This document shows positions 48,317 to 59,231 of a stretch of DNA of 64,000 bases, piece by piece. Within the stretch, counting starts at the first letter, position 1, and each line of letters begins with the position of its first letter. This stretch comes from Stromatinia cepivora (lineage: Eukaryota; Ascomycota; Leotiomycetes; Helotiales; Sclerotiniaceae), in contig RCTD01000001.1 in NCBI GenBank assembly GCA_014898415.1, positions 1,054,001 to 1,118,000 of the forward strand, in the 5' to 3' direction. The translations under genes were made by a program, and so were the position numbers. The notes beneath the pieces are model-generated. The model worked only from the letters and a program-made list of their open reading frames with translations. It did no database searches and was not told the DNA's origin.

Positions 48317-50470
48317 TTACGATGTCCCCGACTGCTGACTTTGGTTCTGAGAACTTAGTTGTCTACGAACAGCAATAAGCTCCTCTGACAATTGATTTAC
48401 CTTCTCATCCTGGGCCTTAATCTTTTCTTCCTGACTTTTCTCCTTAGCTTCCATGGCGAGCACTTTGTCAGAAAACAGCTTGAGTTTTTCCTCCAATGTA
48501 TTAACATATGCCCAAACTCCCGAGGCGCCAGATGCGAACAAATTGTTACTACTATCACCACTGCCTTGATGGCTTGGGGGACCTCGGCTTTGGAGAGGGT
48601 TGGAGGCTTGAAACAAAGAAGTAGGGGATGTGGATTGCTGGATAGGTTGTTGCTGTTGAGAACCTTGTTGGGCATTTCCAGGGCTCTGTTGATTGGATGA
48701 TTGACTTGTTAGGGTAAATCTTGTGTCAGGAGGAGCTAATCCAGTAAGAGCAGGAAGCTTTGGACCCTGTGCGCTGTGCGGTGACGGTAAGGACATTCCA
48801 GGCGGTGGACTTCTTCCGGATTGGTGACGGCCGAAATGTTGTTGCTGAAATTGAGTAGTCAGGCTAGGCGATCGTTGCCTAGTGATTGAGGCGGAGTCAT
48901 GGCCAAGTTGATGTGAATGCATACCTGCCGGACTGAGTGGCTTGGGACTTTCAGTCATACCACTTTGGGAAAACATCGAGCCACCACTGGTGCTGAGTGG
49001 TAATGATGATAAGCTATTATTTGGTGTATGAACGCTAATAACGTTGTTCTGCATGCTTGGTGATGTAGCCGAACTAGAAGAACCCACACGATCCGTACCA
49101 GGAGGATAGAGTCCTGTGGGAGGATTTGGTCTTGGTCCAGCGGGAGGATAGGTACTTGGAGTGCGCGAGTTAGAATTGTAACTATCTTGGCTACCAACAT
49201 TGACAGCATTACCGGCTACATGCTGTGCTTTGATGCTGGGTAGACTAAACCGTCGGCCGTCTTCCTCAGACATCTCTACTTCGTTGGCATGGGGATTACC
49301 ATTCGTATACATTATTCCGTCCATTCCATTGTCGTCCGTTTCGCCCACGTTAGACCCATCAAAATCGTCGTCCCCGCCGAAGCTTCCCATGCTCGCCCTC
49401 CTTCCGGCGCAACCGCCGAGGCCTTTGCTATGACGGGCGAGTGCATCTCCTCGCGCGAATTTTCGATCGCATTTTGGGCAAATATGAGGGCGCTCTCCTG
49501 TATGTAGTTTCATGTGACGTTTCAAGTCGTGTAACCTTCGGAACCTCATTTGACAAGTTTGACACACGTAAGGTTTTTCTTGACTATGTGTTAGAAGATG
49601 ACTTTTCAAATTGTGGTGCCGAGTAAACTCGGTCTCGCAATAAGGACATTTGTGTTTCTTTTGAGAGGGCGATCTTGGCAACAATTGCTGGTTTTGATTA
49701 GGCATAGGCAAGCTCATGCCTCGCGTGGGATACTGCGATGGATCTGCTTGTGCCATATTGCCTGGGAATGACATTGATTTGTTCGAGTGCTGTTCATCAA
49801 TGGCAGCTTGAAGCTGGTTGATACCTGATCGTGAACCCCGATTTTCGGCCTCTAAAATATTTGTCATGGTAGGGGGACTAGCGACAATTGTAGGACTAGC
49901 GGTTGCAGTTTGTGCCGTACTGCCCAAGCTTGCAAGGCTTGTGACGCTCGCTGGACTGGTTTCGGGCCTTTCATCAAACGGCAAAGTCGTGGGTATCGTC
50001 AGTGCATTCGCAGCTGCGGACATGCCTTCACTCAGAGTATTTGTAGCCATCGGAGCATCTTGGGGTTTACTCATACCAACTCCTCCTCCGCTCAGAAGAG
50101 ACGTGATGGCCTCATGACCAAGGTTCTTGCTCATGGCGCCTGGTTGACCTTTTTGCGCTTCTTCTATCTTTCGTCGTTCGTCTTCGAATGCCGCTGCCCC
50201 AGTGAGTGGTACAGCAGGAAATACTGGAGAGAAGGTGCCGCCGAATCGTGGTGTTTTTGCAGGCGAAACGACCAACCCCGCGTTCGCGATTGATGTAAGA
50301 TTTGTCGGAGGTTGCGTCTGATCTGGCCGATTTCGTTTCAATGACCTTGCCCTGGTGTTATCAGGTTCGGGGTGGCTTGATATTGTAGGAGAAGATTTGG
50401 TGGCCGGGTCTGATAACTTCGCGGTAAAGACTGGTATGGTCGCGGAAATTGTTTCTTGCTCTGAGGCCAT
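48317..50470 (-). CDS. C2H2 zinc-finger transcription factor (three fingers, C-terminal coiled coil)
   Basis: A single exon gives 717 residues. The N-terminal ~270 residues are Ser/Thr/Pro-rich with a basic patch (SLKRNRPDQ). Three tandem C2H2 fingers at about 277-355 read CPYCETEFTRHHNLKSHLLTH, CQTCQMRFRRLHDLKRHMKLH and CPKCDRKFARGDALARH, the last ending with SKGLGGC instead of a second spaced histidine pair. TGERP- and SQEKP-type linkers join them. This resembles the Crz1-like finger arrangement, but finger 3 and the flanks do not fit Crz1 itself, so no symbol is given. The C-terminus has a heptad-rich helix (VWAYVNTLEEKLKLFSDKV...KSQEEKIKAQDEKVNQLSEELIAVRRQL) that probably dimerises. The role as a nuclear DNA-binding regulator is inferred. 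Upstream DNA is long and gene-free. Confidence 0.85.
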   Translation of the reverse strand: MASEQETISATIPVFTAKLSDPATKSSPTISSHPEPDNTRARSLKRNRPDQTQPPTNLTSIANAGLVVSPAKTPRFGGTFSPVFPAVPLTGAAAFEDERRKIEEAQKGQPGAMSKNLGHEAITSLLSGGGVGMSKPQDAPMATNTLSEGMSAAANALTIPTTLPFDERPETSPASVTSLASLGSTAQTATASPTIVASPPTMTNILEAENRGSRSGINQLQAAIDEQHSNKSMSFPGNMAQADPSQYPTRGMSLPMPNQNQQLLPRSPSQKKHKCPYCETEFTRHHNLKSHLLTHSQEKPYVCQTCQMRFRRLHDLKRHMKLHTGERPHICPKCDRKFARGDALARHSKGLGGCAGRRASMGSFGGDDDFDGSNVGETDDNGMDGIMYTNGNPHANEVEMSEEDGRRFSLPSIKAQHVAGNAVNVGSQDSYNSNSRTPSTYPPAGPRPNPPTGLYPPGTDRVGSSSSATSPSMQNNVISVHTPNNSLSSLPLSTSGGSMFSQSGMTESPKPLSPAGMHSHQLGHDSASITRQRSPSLTTQFQQQHFGRHQSGRSPPPGMSLPSPHSAQGPKLPALTGLAPPDTRFTLTSQSSNQQSPGNAQQGSQQQQPIQQSTSPTSLFQASNPLQSRGPPSHQGSGDSSNNLFASGASGVWAYVNTLEEKLKLFSDKVLAMEAKEKSQEEKIKAQDEKVNQLSEELIAVRRQLSSQNQSQQSGTS

Positions 50471-52902
50471 GGACTCGATATATGATAACAGATCAAAGAA
50501 TTGATGCTATAATTCACTTATGCCCAAATTTGCGATCTCGAGAAAACTTGTGATGTGATCAGGCTCTCATGTCGAGTCTTCACTGCTGGATTGTGAATTG
50601 GTGGTGCAAGGCTGGTATTTCTGCTGGATCATAAGTCTTCTGCCGTGTATTAGAATCAATCGCATCATAATCTCAATTGACATGATGGACCTACGATTTA
50701 GCGATTCAAGTATATATCGAATTTGGGTATATTGAATGAATCGCAAACAAGGTTAAGTAAAGTGATTATCCAGGGCCGCTACCTCGCTGAACATAATCAG
50801 ACAGGCCGGATAACATTCAAGTAAAGAAAGATAAATGATTTTTAATTTAAAAGGCTGAGATAGGTAGAGATTTGACGAATTGCGAAAAATAGACTGTGGA
50901 TCACTACGAGCGACGAGCTTTCTGGCATACAATGCAATGAATCCGATGGATGAACAAGAATAGATAGAAGTTGCGAGTTAGGTACGAGCAGAAAATGAAG
51001 CTGAAGGTTGATTGCGCCTCAATGGAGACTTCTCAGGTTAGCGCCACTCTTTTGCGATCAGGTCTCTTTCAAGGCTTAGCTTATTCTCGCCTTGACCCTT
51101 TTTTTTTTCTTTCCTCTCTTGCTGATGCTGACTTCAAGTGGTAACAACACACAGTTTAATGAATTCATGGTTTTATTTTTATATCTATTTTTAAAATACA
51201 TCAATAGTCAAGAAGAGGAAGAAATTTGCGAATTGATATTTACTCCCTCACATTTCATATCGAGGAGTGCATCTATAACAGCTCAGAGTCAACATCTAGA
51301 CCTAGAGGTAGTTCTTGGTTCCTCATAGATTCTAGCGTCTACCATATATTAATCAATATTTAGTTCGTGGTTCTATCATTTTATTGAAGTAAGCAGACCG
51401 AAGCTTAATACGGGCAAAGCAAAGAAGCACCAACAGCCACTCTGGTCCTCTCAGGTAGGTAGTTTTAGCTGTTAGATCCGCTCACGCTTACCGTTTAATA
51501 TTTCCTTACCGTTGTCCCGCCTTGAGTATCTAGTTAGGTAGGGAAGTCTTACTTATCAACATCTCGTCCATCAGCTGCTCGGTGATCTTACAGCTAAAAA
51601 TGATTTCAATCTCAGGAGATACATCGATTTGATTTGGGGGGCTCTTAATATTTTTGCTCTCCTCGTTCCTTTCTTGGCTTCCTCAGCCACAAGAGTTCGT
51701 TTCTTCATTTATCATCTCTTATCAAGGTACGGGCCACTACTTGCACAACACAGTGATACGCACGTGCGGGCAAAGTTGACCCAACTAGTACTTCCTTTTA
51801 GTGACCACCCACTACATCATTTGTGTTTAACGAACCTACTCTCATTCAAGAATTTGTGTCCTTTTCGTACTACAATATCTTACTTAATCCCAGCTCCATT
51901 ATTTTTTGGGGGGTATTTTCATACAAACAAGCCACTAGATGATAATCGCTTCAGCCACGGCTGAGAAATACGACAGTGTTAAGCCAATTGAGCGAGTTCT
52001 CTGTGGATTATTGCCTTAGGCTTAGACGTTACTCTTGGGAGCGTATGACATAACGTCGCCTAAAAGAGATCCAATAAAATGGTGAAGTTGTCCAACACAT
52101 CTAAGCCGGACCGTTCAGTTCCATCTCTGGCAAACGTTAATCGAACGTAGGTATGGAAATAGATTATTCATAGTATAGATCGTTCCAGATCATCTATCTT
52201 CCTTTTTCTTCGGACCACAGGTACCAGCCACACAAATTATAGTAGAAAACCTGTTTCTGTTTTAGAAATGACATAGTTTTCACCGTCCACTACATCCAGC
52301 ATTACAAGAGCATGGTTTTCATGGGTTTTCATGTATATTCTAATTGATCTTTCTAAGCGCAAAGGAATCTTCCAAGATGAGAGCCTTGCTTATACAGTGA
52401 TATCGCATGACGTATGTTTCTGATGTTTTCCAAAGCTCTATTTGTGCGTGGTCGTTTGCATACGTCAAGGGCTTATGTTCATTTCTCGTGGTTGTAATCT
52501 TCAACGTCTAGTTGGCATGGAGACATAAAAAGACACTCCAGGGGGGAAAAATATCTTCAGGCCATCGAGGGTTCAATAGTTGAATTGTTGTGGACGAGAG
52601 AAAAATCCCTCCACGGTCTAGATAGGAAGAATAATACTTCTTCCAAAGAGCGTTTCAATATCCGAACTATTATCGACAATTAAAAGATGATCTAAAGCGG
52701 AAGTGAGTAGCGTAGAAAAGCAGAAGGGAGTGCCAAAAAGTGAAAAAAAGAGATCATGGGGAGAAACATAAACATTAAAAACTTTTGATCCACATAGACG
52801 TCGGTACCCTTGGCTTAAATAGGAGGAAAGGTTCAAAGAGGTGACTTGAGCATGCGATCAATACATTTCCTCGTTTAGAGTGGTCGGAACACTGGATATT
52901 GG
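50471..52902. other. Gene-poor block upstream of the C2H2 factor gene
   Basis: About 2.4 kb. The proximal part is the C2H2 gene leader and promoter. A T-run (51099-51110), TAGGTAGG words near 51456 and 51534, and only short chance open frames are seen. Long upstream regions are common for fungal regulators. Confidence 0.4.
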
Positions 52903-53103
52903 CAGTGTGTCCAATAGTCCAGACTGCAGTCCGAATCTTTGAAAATGCTTCAACTATTTTGATAGGGTTATTATTTCAAATCAATTGAACGTTTGAAATA
53001 GTTTCGATATCCAAAACGAATTAATAACTTCAACAATCAAAATTATTCGAGTATTTCAAAGTCCTTCATTGTTCGACTGCAGCCTGGACTATTGGACACT
53101 CTG
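52903..53103. mobile_element. hAT-like MITE, copy 2 (201 bp)
   Basis: The 29-bp ends at 52903-52931 and 53075-53103 are inverted repeats matching at 27 of 29 positions. The left end begins CAGTGTGTCCAATAGTCCAG. The flanks GATATTGG (52895-52902) and GGTAATGG (53104-53111) agree at 6 of 8 positions, as expected for an aged 8-bp target-site duplication. CAG-type ends plus an 8-bp duplication point to the hAT superfamily. The interior is AT-rich, partly self-complementary (TTTGAAA... TTTTGAT on both arms) and non-coding, so it would need a transposase supplied elsewhere. A more degraded relative is at 15601-15791. Confidence 0.72.
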
Positions 53104-53287
53104 GGTAATGGTAGCTTGGATAATCGAGTTCAGATGAGACATTTGTTTGAGCCCAATATCATGGAAAGAATATACATTTTCAAAGATCAAGATATGAAGA
53201 AGGGTATTTAAGGTGTTTGCTCTTCAATACCATCTCAGCAATGAAGAACGTGCTCTAACTTTAAGCTTGCACGTTGGAAAATCCGAG

Positions 53288-54114
53288 CTAGTTTGGAAGC
53301 TCATTTGTTGCCTCACTAATGCCCTTTTCAATCTCATTAGGGTAATCATCAACAGTCATTCCAAAAACCCCCTTTGGACTCTTTCCTAAGCCTCCACCCC
53401 TTGATTGAGTCACCTCCCGTTCCACGAGCTCAGCATTTCCTTGTCCATCTCCATCAGCAAAATCAAAAATTCTATAGTCCGCATTCGCATAATGTCTGTA
53501 GCTGATGCAAGTCCTGAGGAATGCTGAATGAGAAACCACAGCGATGACTTTTTCTGGGCGTTGCTGTAACCACTTCCTAGCTGCGATTCCTCGCTCAGTC
53601 AAAGCCTTCTTCGAAAACTCATAGAGACCAGACTTAGCTGGAAAGAGTGGATCGACAGCTGACCAGTCAAATTGTGGCCACTCCTTCTCCATAAGTTCAA
53701 TGGGCGTTCCTGTATCACATGGCTTGTCTGAGTTCTCCTGCCATTCTGGTCGAAGTATAACGGGGACACCACGCTTCATCAGCCAGCCCAGGCCTTGCTG
53801 CACTGTTTGCAAGGTTCGTCTCATGGGGCTCACCACAATGAGATCGATTTCTTGAGCAAGTGGAACATCATTCTCGAAGAATTTCGCCAACTCATCACAT
53901 TGTGTTCCGAAGCCAAGATCGGTCAATGCCGGATCATGTAGCTCATAATTGCGTGCCCTGAAAAATCAGCTCAGGTCACAAATGATATTGCAGGGTGACT
54001 TATGAGACACATCTTGTGCAACGTTAGTCAGAACCCGTATTTATTGTAAGAGCATCTTATAAACTAACTGTGAAGAGCTTGAGCATGCCTAATCAGAATA
54101 ATTGTTGGAGACAT
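53288..54114 (-). CDS. Histidine phosphatase (phosphoglycerate-mutase-like) family protein
   Basis: The exons are 54069..54114, 54000..54012 (only 13 nt) and 53288..53957, giving 242 residues. The branch-1 histidine phosphatase signature is at the start: MSPTIILIRHAQALHN with catalytic His10 in RHA. Downstream are HDPALTDLG, IDLIVVSPMRRTLQTVQQGL (the R-T-x-x-T substrate-pocket stretch) and VIAVVSHSAFLRTCI with the second catalytic histidine. The enzyme probably dephosphorylates a small metabolite, but fungal members of this size are mostly uncharacterised. The microexon is needed to restore frame and to give the family ALHN motif. The second intron (42 bp) has a weak GTCACC donor. It diverges from the STK19 homologue across 427 bp. 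Confidence 0.85.
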
Positions 54115-54541
54115 CCTGTGATAATCAAAGTGTGTTTGGATGTTGGTATATTTTGTTGGGAAGGAAGTGGTACACAAGGAACTAGAAGGCTAAGCTTCAA
54201 ATGAATCAACAGATTACAACCAAGTTTGAAAAGGGTTTGAAGGTATTTTCAGATTGCTTTAGCATTAAAAGATGTATAAACAATGGAAGAAGTACCTGTA
54301 TATCTTAGCTGTTGACTCACAGAAAAACAGTGAATTTTCACAGTCCATCCATACTTTGGAGCCATTTGAGGAATCTATATTATTAGTTATCTATGTCGGT
54401 CAATGTTATCCCGATGACTAGCTACAAGGCTAATCGATAAGGATAAGCAGGAGGCAATTCCAACAATATTGAATGAAGTAGTTGTATTTGATTTGACTCT
54501 CTGTCAACTTTACAACAACATTTCTGGTTTTGTCTATAATC
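54115..54541. promoter_or_regulatory. Bidirectional promoter between histidine phosphatase and STK19 genes
   Basis: 427 bp between divergent start codons. No specific site is recognised. Confidence 0.45.
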
Positions 54542-55711
54542 ATGAGTCTGTATCGCTCCGCTGCACTTTCTAGTAGAGTCAAAAAATCTACCCCTTCATT
54601 GAAGCGAGCTTCATCCTCCCCTTTCTCTTCCCTGCCTAAACGAAAACATATACAGCGATCGAAATCGAAAGCAGAGTCTGATGATGAGGAGGTGGACTTC
54701 TTGAATGATAAGCTTGATGATATAGGTTTGGTCGAAGCTCTTGCAACTGATCTCACCTTACGGGATGTTGCGCAAGCTGTTCAATATATCAGGGGGAGGA
54801 TGTGGAACAATATACCGGGGCAGAGGAGCGGGATGAATTCGACAAGAATTGCAGAGGTTCTCAACTATCGAGATTCATTGCCATCTATTGTTACTGTCTC
54901 ACATGTTCAAGCTTTGTTAAACTCTCCCACCGCCGTCGAACGAGAGATCGTAGAATTAATACAAGGAGGTGCGATAAGAAAAGTGGTCGTTGATGGAAGA
55001 GGAGGTCTAGGGGAAGTTGTAATACTGGTGAAGGATTTAGAAAACATGATAGACAGGAGCAACTTAGAGGCTTCCTCAAGGGAAGAATTGAAGACATTAC
55101 TGCGAGAGAATCCCACGGCGTTGAAGTTGTCTAGAACCCTATTCACAGAGAAAGGTGCTCAAGCATATATACATGCTGGCTTTCTTACCTCATCAACGAC
55201 CAATTATACAGCCACAGATCACTTCTCGAGACCAAGCGATGGTTCAAAAGGGACCTTGACTTCGCTGAATAGTATCTCAAAGGCAGCGTCCGGCTCTTTG
55301 GCTGCTGTCGGTGGCGAAGGAGCTGTTCATGCTTCTGGGGGTAGTGGAGGCGGTGCTCGGTTGGCCGGGAAGGGAGATTTTTCTCTCTCCCTCCCTGCAA
55401 CGGGGCAGTTTCTAAAGTTGTTGAGTAATGCCCGCCTTCATCTTGTATCCTTGCTGTCGAAATCAAAGTATCGTGAAGCACCCGAATCTCTTCTGCGGGA
55501 GCGGTGGAATGGAGGAATCGAAGCAGATGATGGAGCGAGTGCGGCAAAGAGGAATAGAGGAGAATTTTCTGGCGTTCTTCCCGGCAAAACTAGAAAATGG
55601 AAGCAGTATTATGGGATCTCGTTCGAATGGATATTGGCAGAGTGTGTCGGCGCAGGGTTGGTTGAAGTCTTTGATACCAGGAGCATTGGAAGAGGCGTTC
55701 GGGCATTATAA
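54542..55711 (+). CDS. STK19 family protein (winged-helix DNA-binding)
   Basis: A single exon gives 389 residues. The N-terminus is Ser/Lys-rich and basic (SLYRSAALSSRVKKSTPSLKRASS). The body then matches the STK19 family: TDLTLRDVAQAVQYIRGRMWNNIP, the TRIAEVLNYRDSLPSIVTVSHVQALL block, AVEREIVELIQGGAIRKVVV and ATGQFLKLLSNARLHLVSLLSKSKYREAPESLLRERW. It ends with GEFSGVLPGKTRKWKQYYGISFEWILAECVGAGLVEVFDTRSIGRGVRAL. Human STK19 was named a kinase, but later work describes it as a winged-helix DNA-binding protein acting in transcription-coupled repair. No kinase motifs are visible here, which fits. A Gly/Ser-rich loop interrupts the middle. The start is the first ATG in frame. Confidence 0.85.
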   Translation: MSLYRSAALSSRVKKSTPSLKRASSSPFSSLPKRKHIQRSKSKAESDDEEVDFLNDKLDDIGLVEALATDLTLRDVAQAVQYIRGRMWNNIPGQRSGMNSTRIAEVLNYRDSLPSIVTVSHVQALLNSPTAVEREIVELIQGGAIRKVVVDGRGGLGEVVILVKDLENMIDRSNLEASSREELKTLLRENPTALKLSRTLFTEKGAQAYIHAGFLTSSTTNYTATDHFSRPSDGSKGTLTSLNSISKAASGSLAAVGGEGAVHASGGSGGGARLAGKGDFSLSLPATGQFLKLLSNARLHLVSLLSKSKYREAPESLLRERWNGGIEADDGASAAKRNRGEFSGVLPGKTRKWKQYYGISFEWILAECVGAGLVEVFDTRSIGRGVRAL

Positions 55712-58700
55712 ATACCTAGTAGTTCATGGGAAGGGTTGGAGTTCATCTGGAATATCGTGGATTGATCCTAACCCTTCACGATTACCACTGTTTGATGAGA
55801 AAGATGAAATTCAGATTCCTCAAATACGGAGTATATAGGGAGAAACAATACTTTGGTCTAGACTGGCATAAGTTTGGTAAGCTCCATAGAATATATAAAA
55901 ATTGATATCGCATGCGGAGATCACCATGTGCAGGTGGAGTTTACTACTGCATGTTTAACGGCGGAAAATTTTTCGTGAACAGTGCTCAGAAAAGACGGTT
56001 TTGCCCCTGTTCAATTTGTTGAAGGCTCGTTATTTCGAGACTTATTTCGAGATACAGAGGACATTAATGACATAAAAAGTGAGTACCTTCTCCCCGAGGT
56101 ATTATTTATTGTATTGTTTAAATTGACTCCAGCAGATCATTGTGTAAATATAAATTACTTCGGTAGTATAACCCTTTTGAGAGGTAAGAGTTCCTGAGTG
56201 ATGGAATTATAGCCACTCATAGCCATGTGAGAAAATGGACAAGATCCAAAAGTCTCTACCTTGTAGGTTGTGGCAAGGATTGGGTGTGCTCATTTGTGAC
56301 CCCTGAGGTTCTTTTAAATATTGCCCCTCATACGGTCCACAAGATGATTCGTATGAACCTATCATTGACGTGAGAGCGATTGTTCACTGTACCTGAATTG
56401 GGTGATCGATAATGTTGGTAAGGTTGCAGTTCACTGGACGGTCTGGAAATCATATAATATCACTCACTTTATCGTCTTTTGTCCCGCTCCTCAATCCACT
56501 ATCCACTTGGATCTCTCCATAAATTTTAAGTCTGGTCGCTCCTCTGCACCTCTTGACGGAAAGGATACTTTGTATGTCGAAACGTGCCGTGATTCAAATA
56601 TTTGCTTTTCAGATAATGCACGTTTGATAGCTGTCGGCCACATATTGTCTTGCATTGGATGCAAAATCCAATGAGCTTTTTCCATGCAAGAGACATTGAT
56701 AACGGATGAATCCTTCAAGGAAAGTGCCGGCATGTTATGATGCATCTATCGTTGTGAACATATATATCTGGGGGAGAAATGAAGAACTTTTATCTACGAT
56801 TGGAGGAGTTTTTCTGGGGGTGAGTTGAAAGACAAAAGCCATTATAAGATTTGAAACGGTACGATAACTCTATTCGTAAGTAGTATCTAATTAATGAGGA
56901 TAAACTCCATCGCGAGCCAACCTTGCCCTACGACATATATCAACTTTCAAGCTTCATATGTCACATTGTGATCCTGTTACTTATGAGTACTCGCCACAAA
57001 AGACGGTTATATCGTTATATTGTCCCCAAGTAGTATCTCTCCCCCGAGTAGTATCACGTACTAACAAAAGGTCTACCAATCAGCATCAGTGCTTTCCTCT
57101 CTTGTCCTCCTCCAGTAGTTCCTACCCAAATTTGGACAATTTCGATAAGGATACTTTAGGGCAGGTCCAATAGATTGCTAAAGTCCTTGAAAGGTAGAGA
57201 TTGCTCCACACTATTCCCGAAGTAATCATCGTTTCATACGGAGTACTCTCTCTCCTACCTTATACTACGGATTATTGTAATATCCACTTTTACACCCCTG
57301 AAAAAGATTCGCGGCATAAAACCCAAAGAGAGAGACAAGACATGCTTAATAAGTTTTCTATTCTCGAGTACAAATTATTCTACGTGTACGTGCTGATACC
57401 GGTTAAGGTTATTGTATTACAATTCTACTCCGTACAGCATCATCGGATCCATTCATTCATTCATTCATTCATTCAATCATTCATCCGTCTTTCTTTTTAA
57501 TAAATTACGAAGATTCGAAGAAACATGTGAGGAATCTACGATCCCAACCAACACCATACAATTTCTGTATGTTCTGCATTTTCGTTCTTTTGCATATTGA
57601 CGAATGATACTCTACCCATATACCACCCCATACCTACCTTTGAATCTGCGTCCCTTTTTTTTCTTCTTCTTTCTTTGACCCACCAAAATCCCAAAACAAG
57701 TTGGGTAGGAAATTCCACCCACTATCTTCACAAATCATTTACCCTGCTTAACTCCCACGGTACATTCGTCTTCCCCTTGCAACCTTGTAGCACAACTACA
57801 ACCCCAAAGAGTCGAGCCGAGAAAGATACTAGGTGCTATAGTGTAGTGTATGGTTGGGTTGATTTGATTCGAAAGGTGCAGGACATATCCGCACTCACAG
57901 TAAGCTCTTTCTCTCCTCCATTCATAGATTTCCTTCTATCTCATATCACCCCTCTGCCGCATATTCCAATAAGCTTCCGCGCTGCAGGTCTACATATTGT
58001 ATGTAACCTTAGGTTAACTAAAACGCTACAGAAAAGTTACTTTCCTTTCCTTACTTTTTCTTCTTCCCACTCCTCACTGCTAGTACACGTCCGGTTTCGC
58101 GTCACCATTTGAAAGCTTCGAAGAATTTTCTTACCATTCTATCCCTCACGACTGGGTAAAGAACCACGATATCACGATCCTTGCTTATGTTCCATACCAA
58201 TCTCACTTGTCCTCCCATCTAACTCGCCAAGTGACGGCTTCCTGCCTTTGTGCCACCATCGCTACGACATCCCTTCATTTATCACCAAATTCACCCTCGA
58301 GACTCGAAAGATCTATAATCAATTCACTGTTCACAAACCGAAAAACGTACGACTTGATATCAAAGAAGACAAAGAAGACAGAGCATTAAAAAATCCTTTT
58401 CAAATAATCTTTAAACTTTGGTTTCAAATTTGTTCCAGTTGTCAATTGCATTGGAAGGCAAGAATATTGAGGTTTCTGCTTTCACAAATATCAACCAATT
58501 GATATCAAGGACCTTGGTAGCACTACCTCATTTTGTTTTCTGCACTGTGCTCAAAGACACCGAAATTTCGAAAAAAACTCTTTCAGAAGTCAATGATTCG
58601 ATCCTGTCTGCTGAATGCATGAACACGATACCAGATTTAACTTGTTAATGTCTGTCGGTACTGGGGTGATCGGATAATTACTCCTGCACATTGTCAACTG

Positions 58701-59231
58701 TGACACCTGGCATCAATAGAAAAGGGAACCTGCATATCTTGAGGAGGAATTTTCGAAGAATAAATTCTCATATCTGAAAAATACACATGGTTTTCACATT
58801 GGAAGCTTGAACCGTAAGGTTATCCACCCCCATATTTTCGTCTTCGGAGCTTGGCCCTCGAGAGATCAATTTACATAATTGTATCTGATCTATCATTTCC
58901 TGGGCTGATGTCAAGAAGGGTGCACTGCCAAGTCAAACAGGTCCAAACACCAGAAGCCCTGCTAACGCATATCAGACTGCATGCTATTGGGTATCAGCCA
59001 CTTTGGAAAGGACGAATAGAGACTTGGTCTAGATCTTACAAACGCAGTGGAGTTGTTATTGAGTACCTCCACAATTGGCCTTGAAGCATCATCCCGAACT
59101 GAGTAATCTTCGCAAGCGAGTTTCATGGAACCGTAAATACCAACCTTTTGTAGCTACCAGACAACCGAAAGTTCAAATTTCGAACTCAGGCGCCAAATAT
59201 CAACCGCAAATTCGGCTTCAAAGTCGATAGC
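55712..59231. other. 3.5-kb gene-poor block upstream of the kinesin gene
   Basis: No gene I can support. Open frames at 56402..56674, 57597..58112, 58248..58502 and 58418..58648 carry no recognisable domain. The last two overlap in different frames and could be remnants of one small gene. Exact TACGGAGTA (57237-57245) and TACTCCGTA (57426-57434) words, an ATTC microsatellite (57450-57484) and pyrimidine-rich stretches (57640-58100) are seen. The region just before 59232 is the kinesin leader. Confidence 0.4.
57450..57484. repeat. (ATTC)n microsatellite
   Basis: A nearly perfect ATTC array of about eight units with one CAATC interruption. Confidence 0.85.

Noticed and set aside
48317..50470. 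Assignment of the C2H2 factor as Crz1
   Set aside because: Finger 3 and the flanking sequence do not fit Crz1, and I saw no calcineurin-docking motif that would settle it.
55428..55838. Second plus-strand frame overlapping the end of the STK19 gene
   Set aside because: The STK19 frame carries the family-typical ending through GRGVRAL; the other frame is a shadow for most of its length.
57597..58112. 171-codon plus-strand frame
   Set aside because: Pyrimidine-rich DNA gives Phe/Leu/Ser/Pro runs; no domain, and position fits an upstream leader or spacer.
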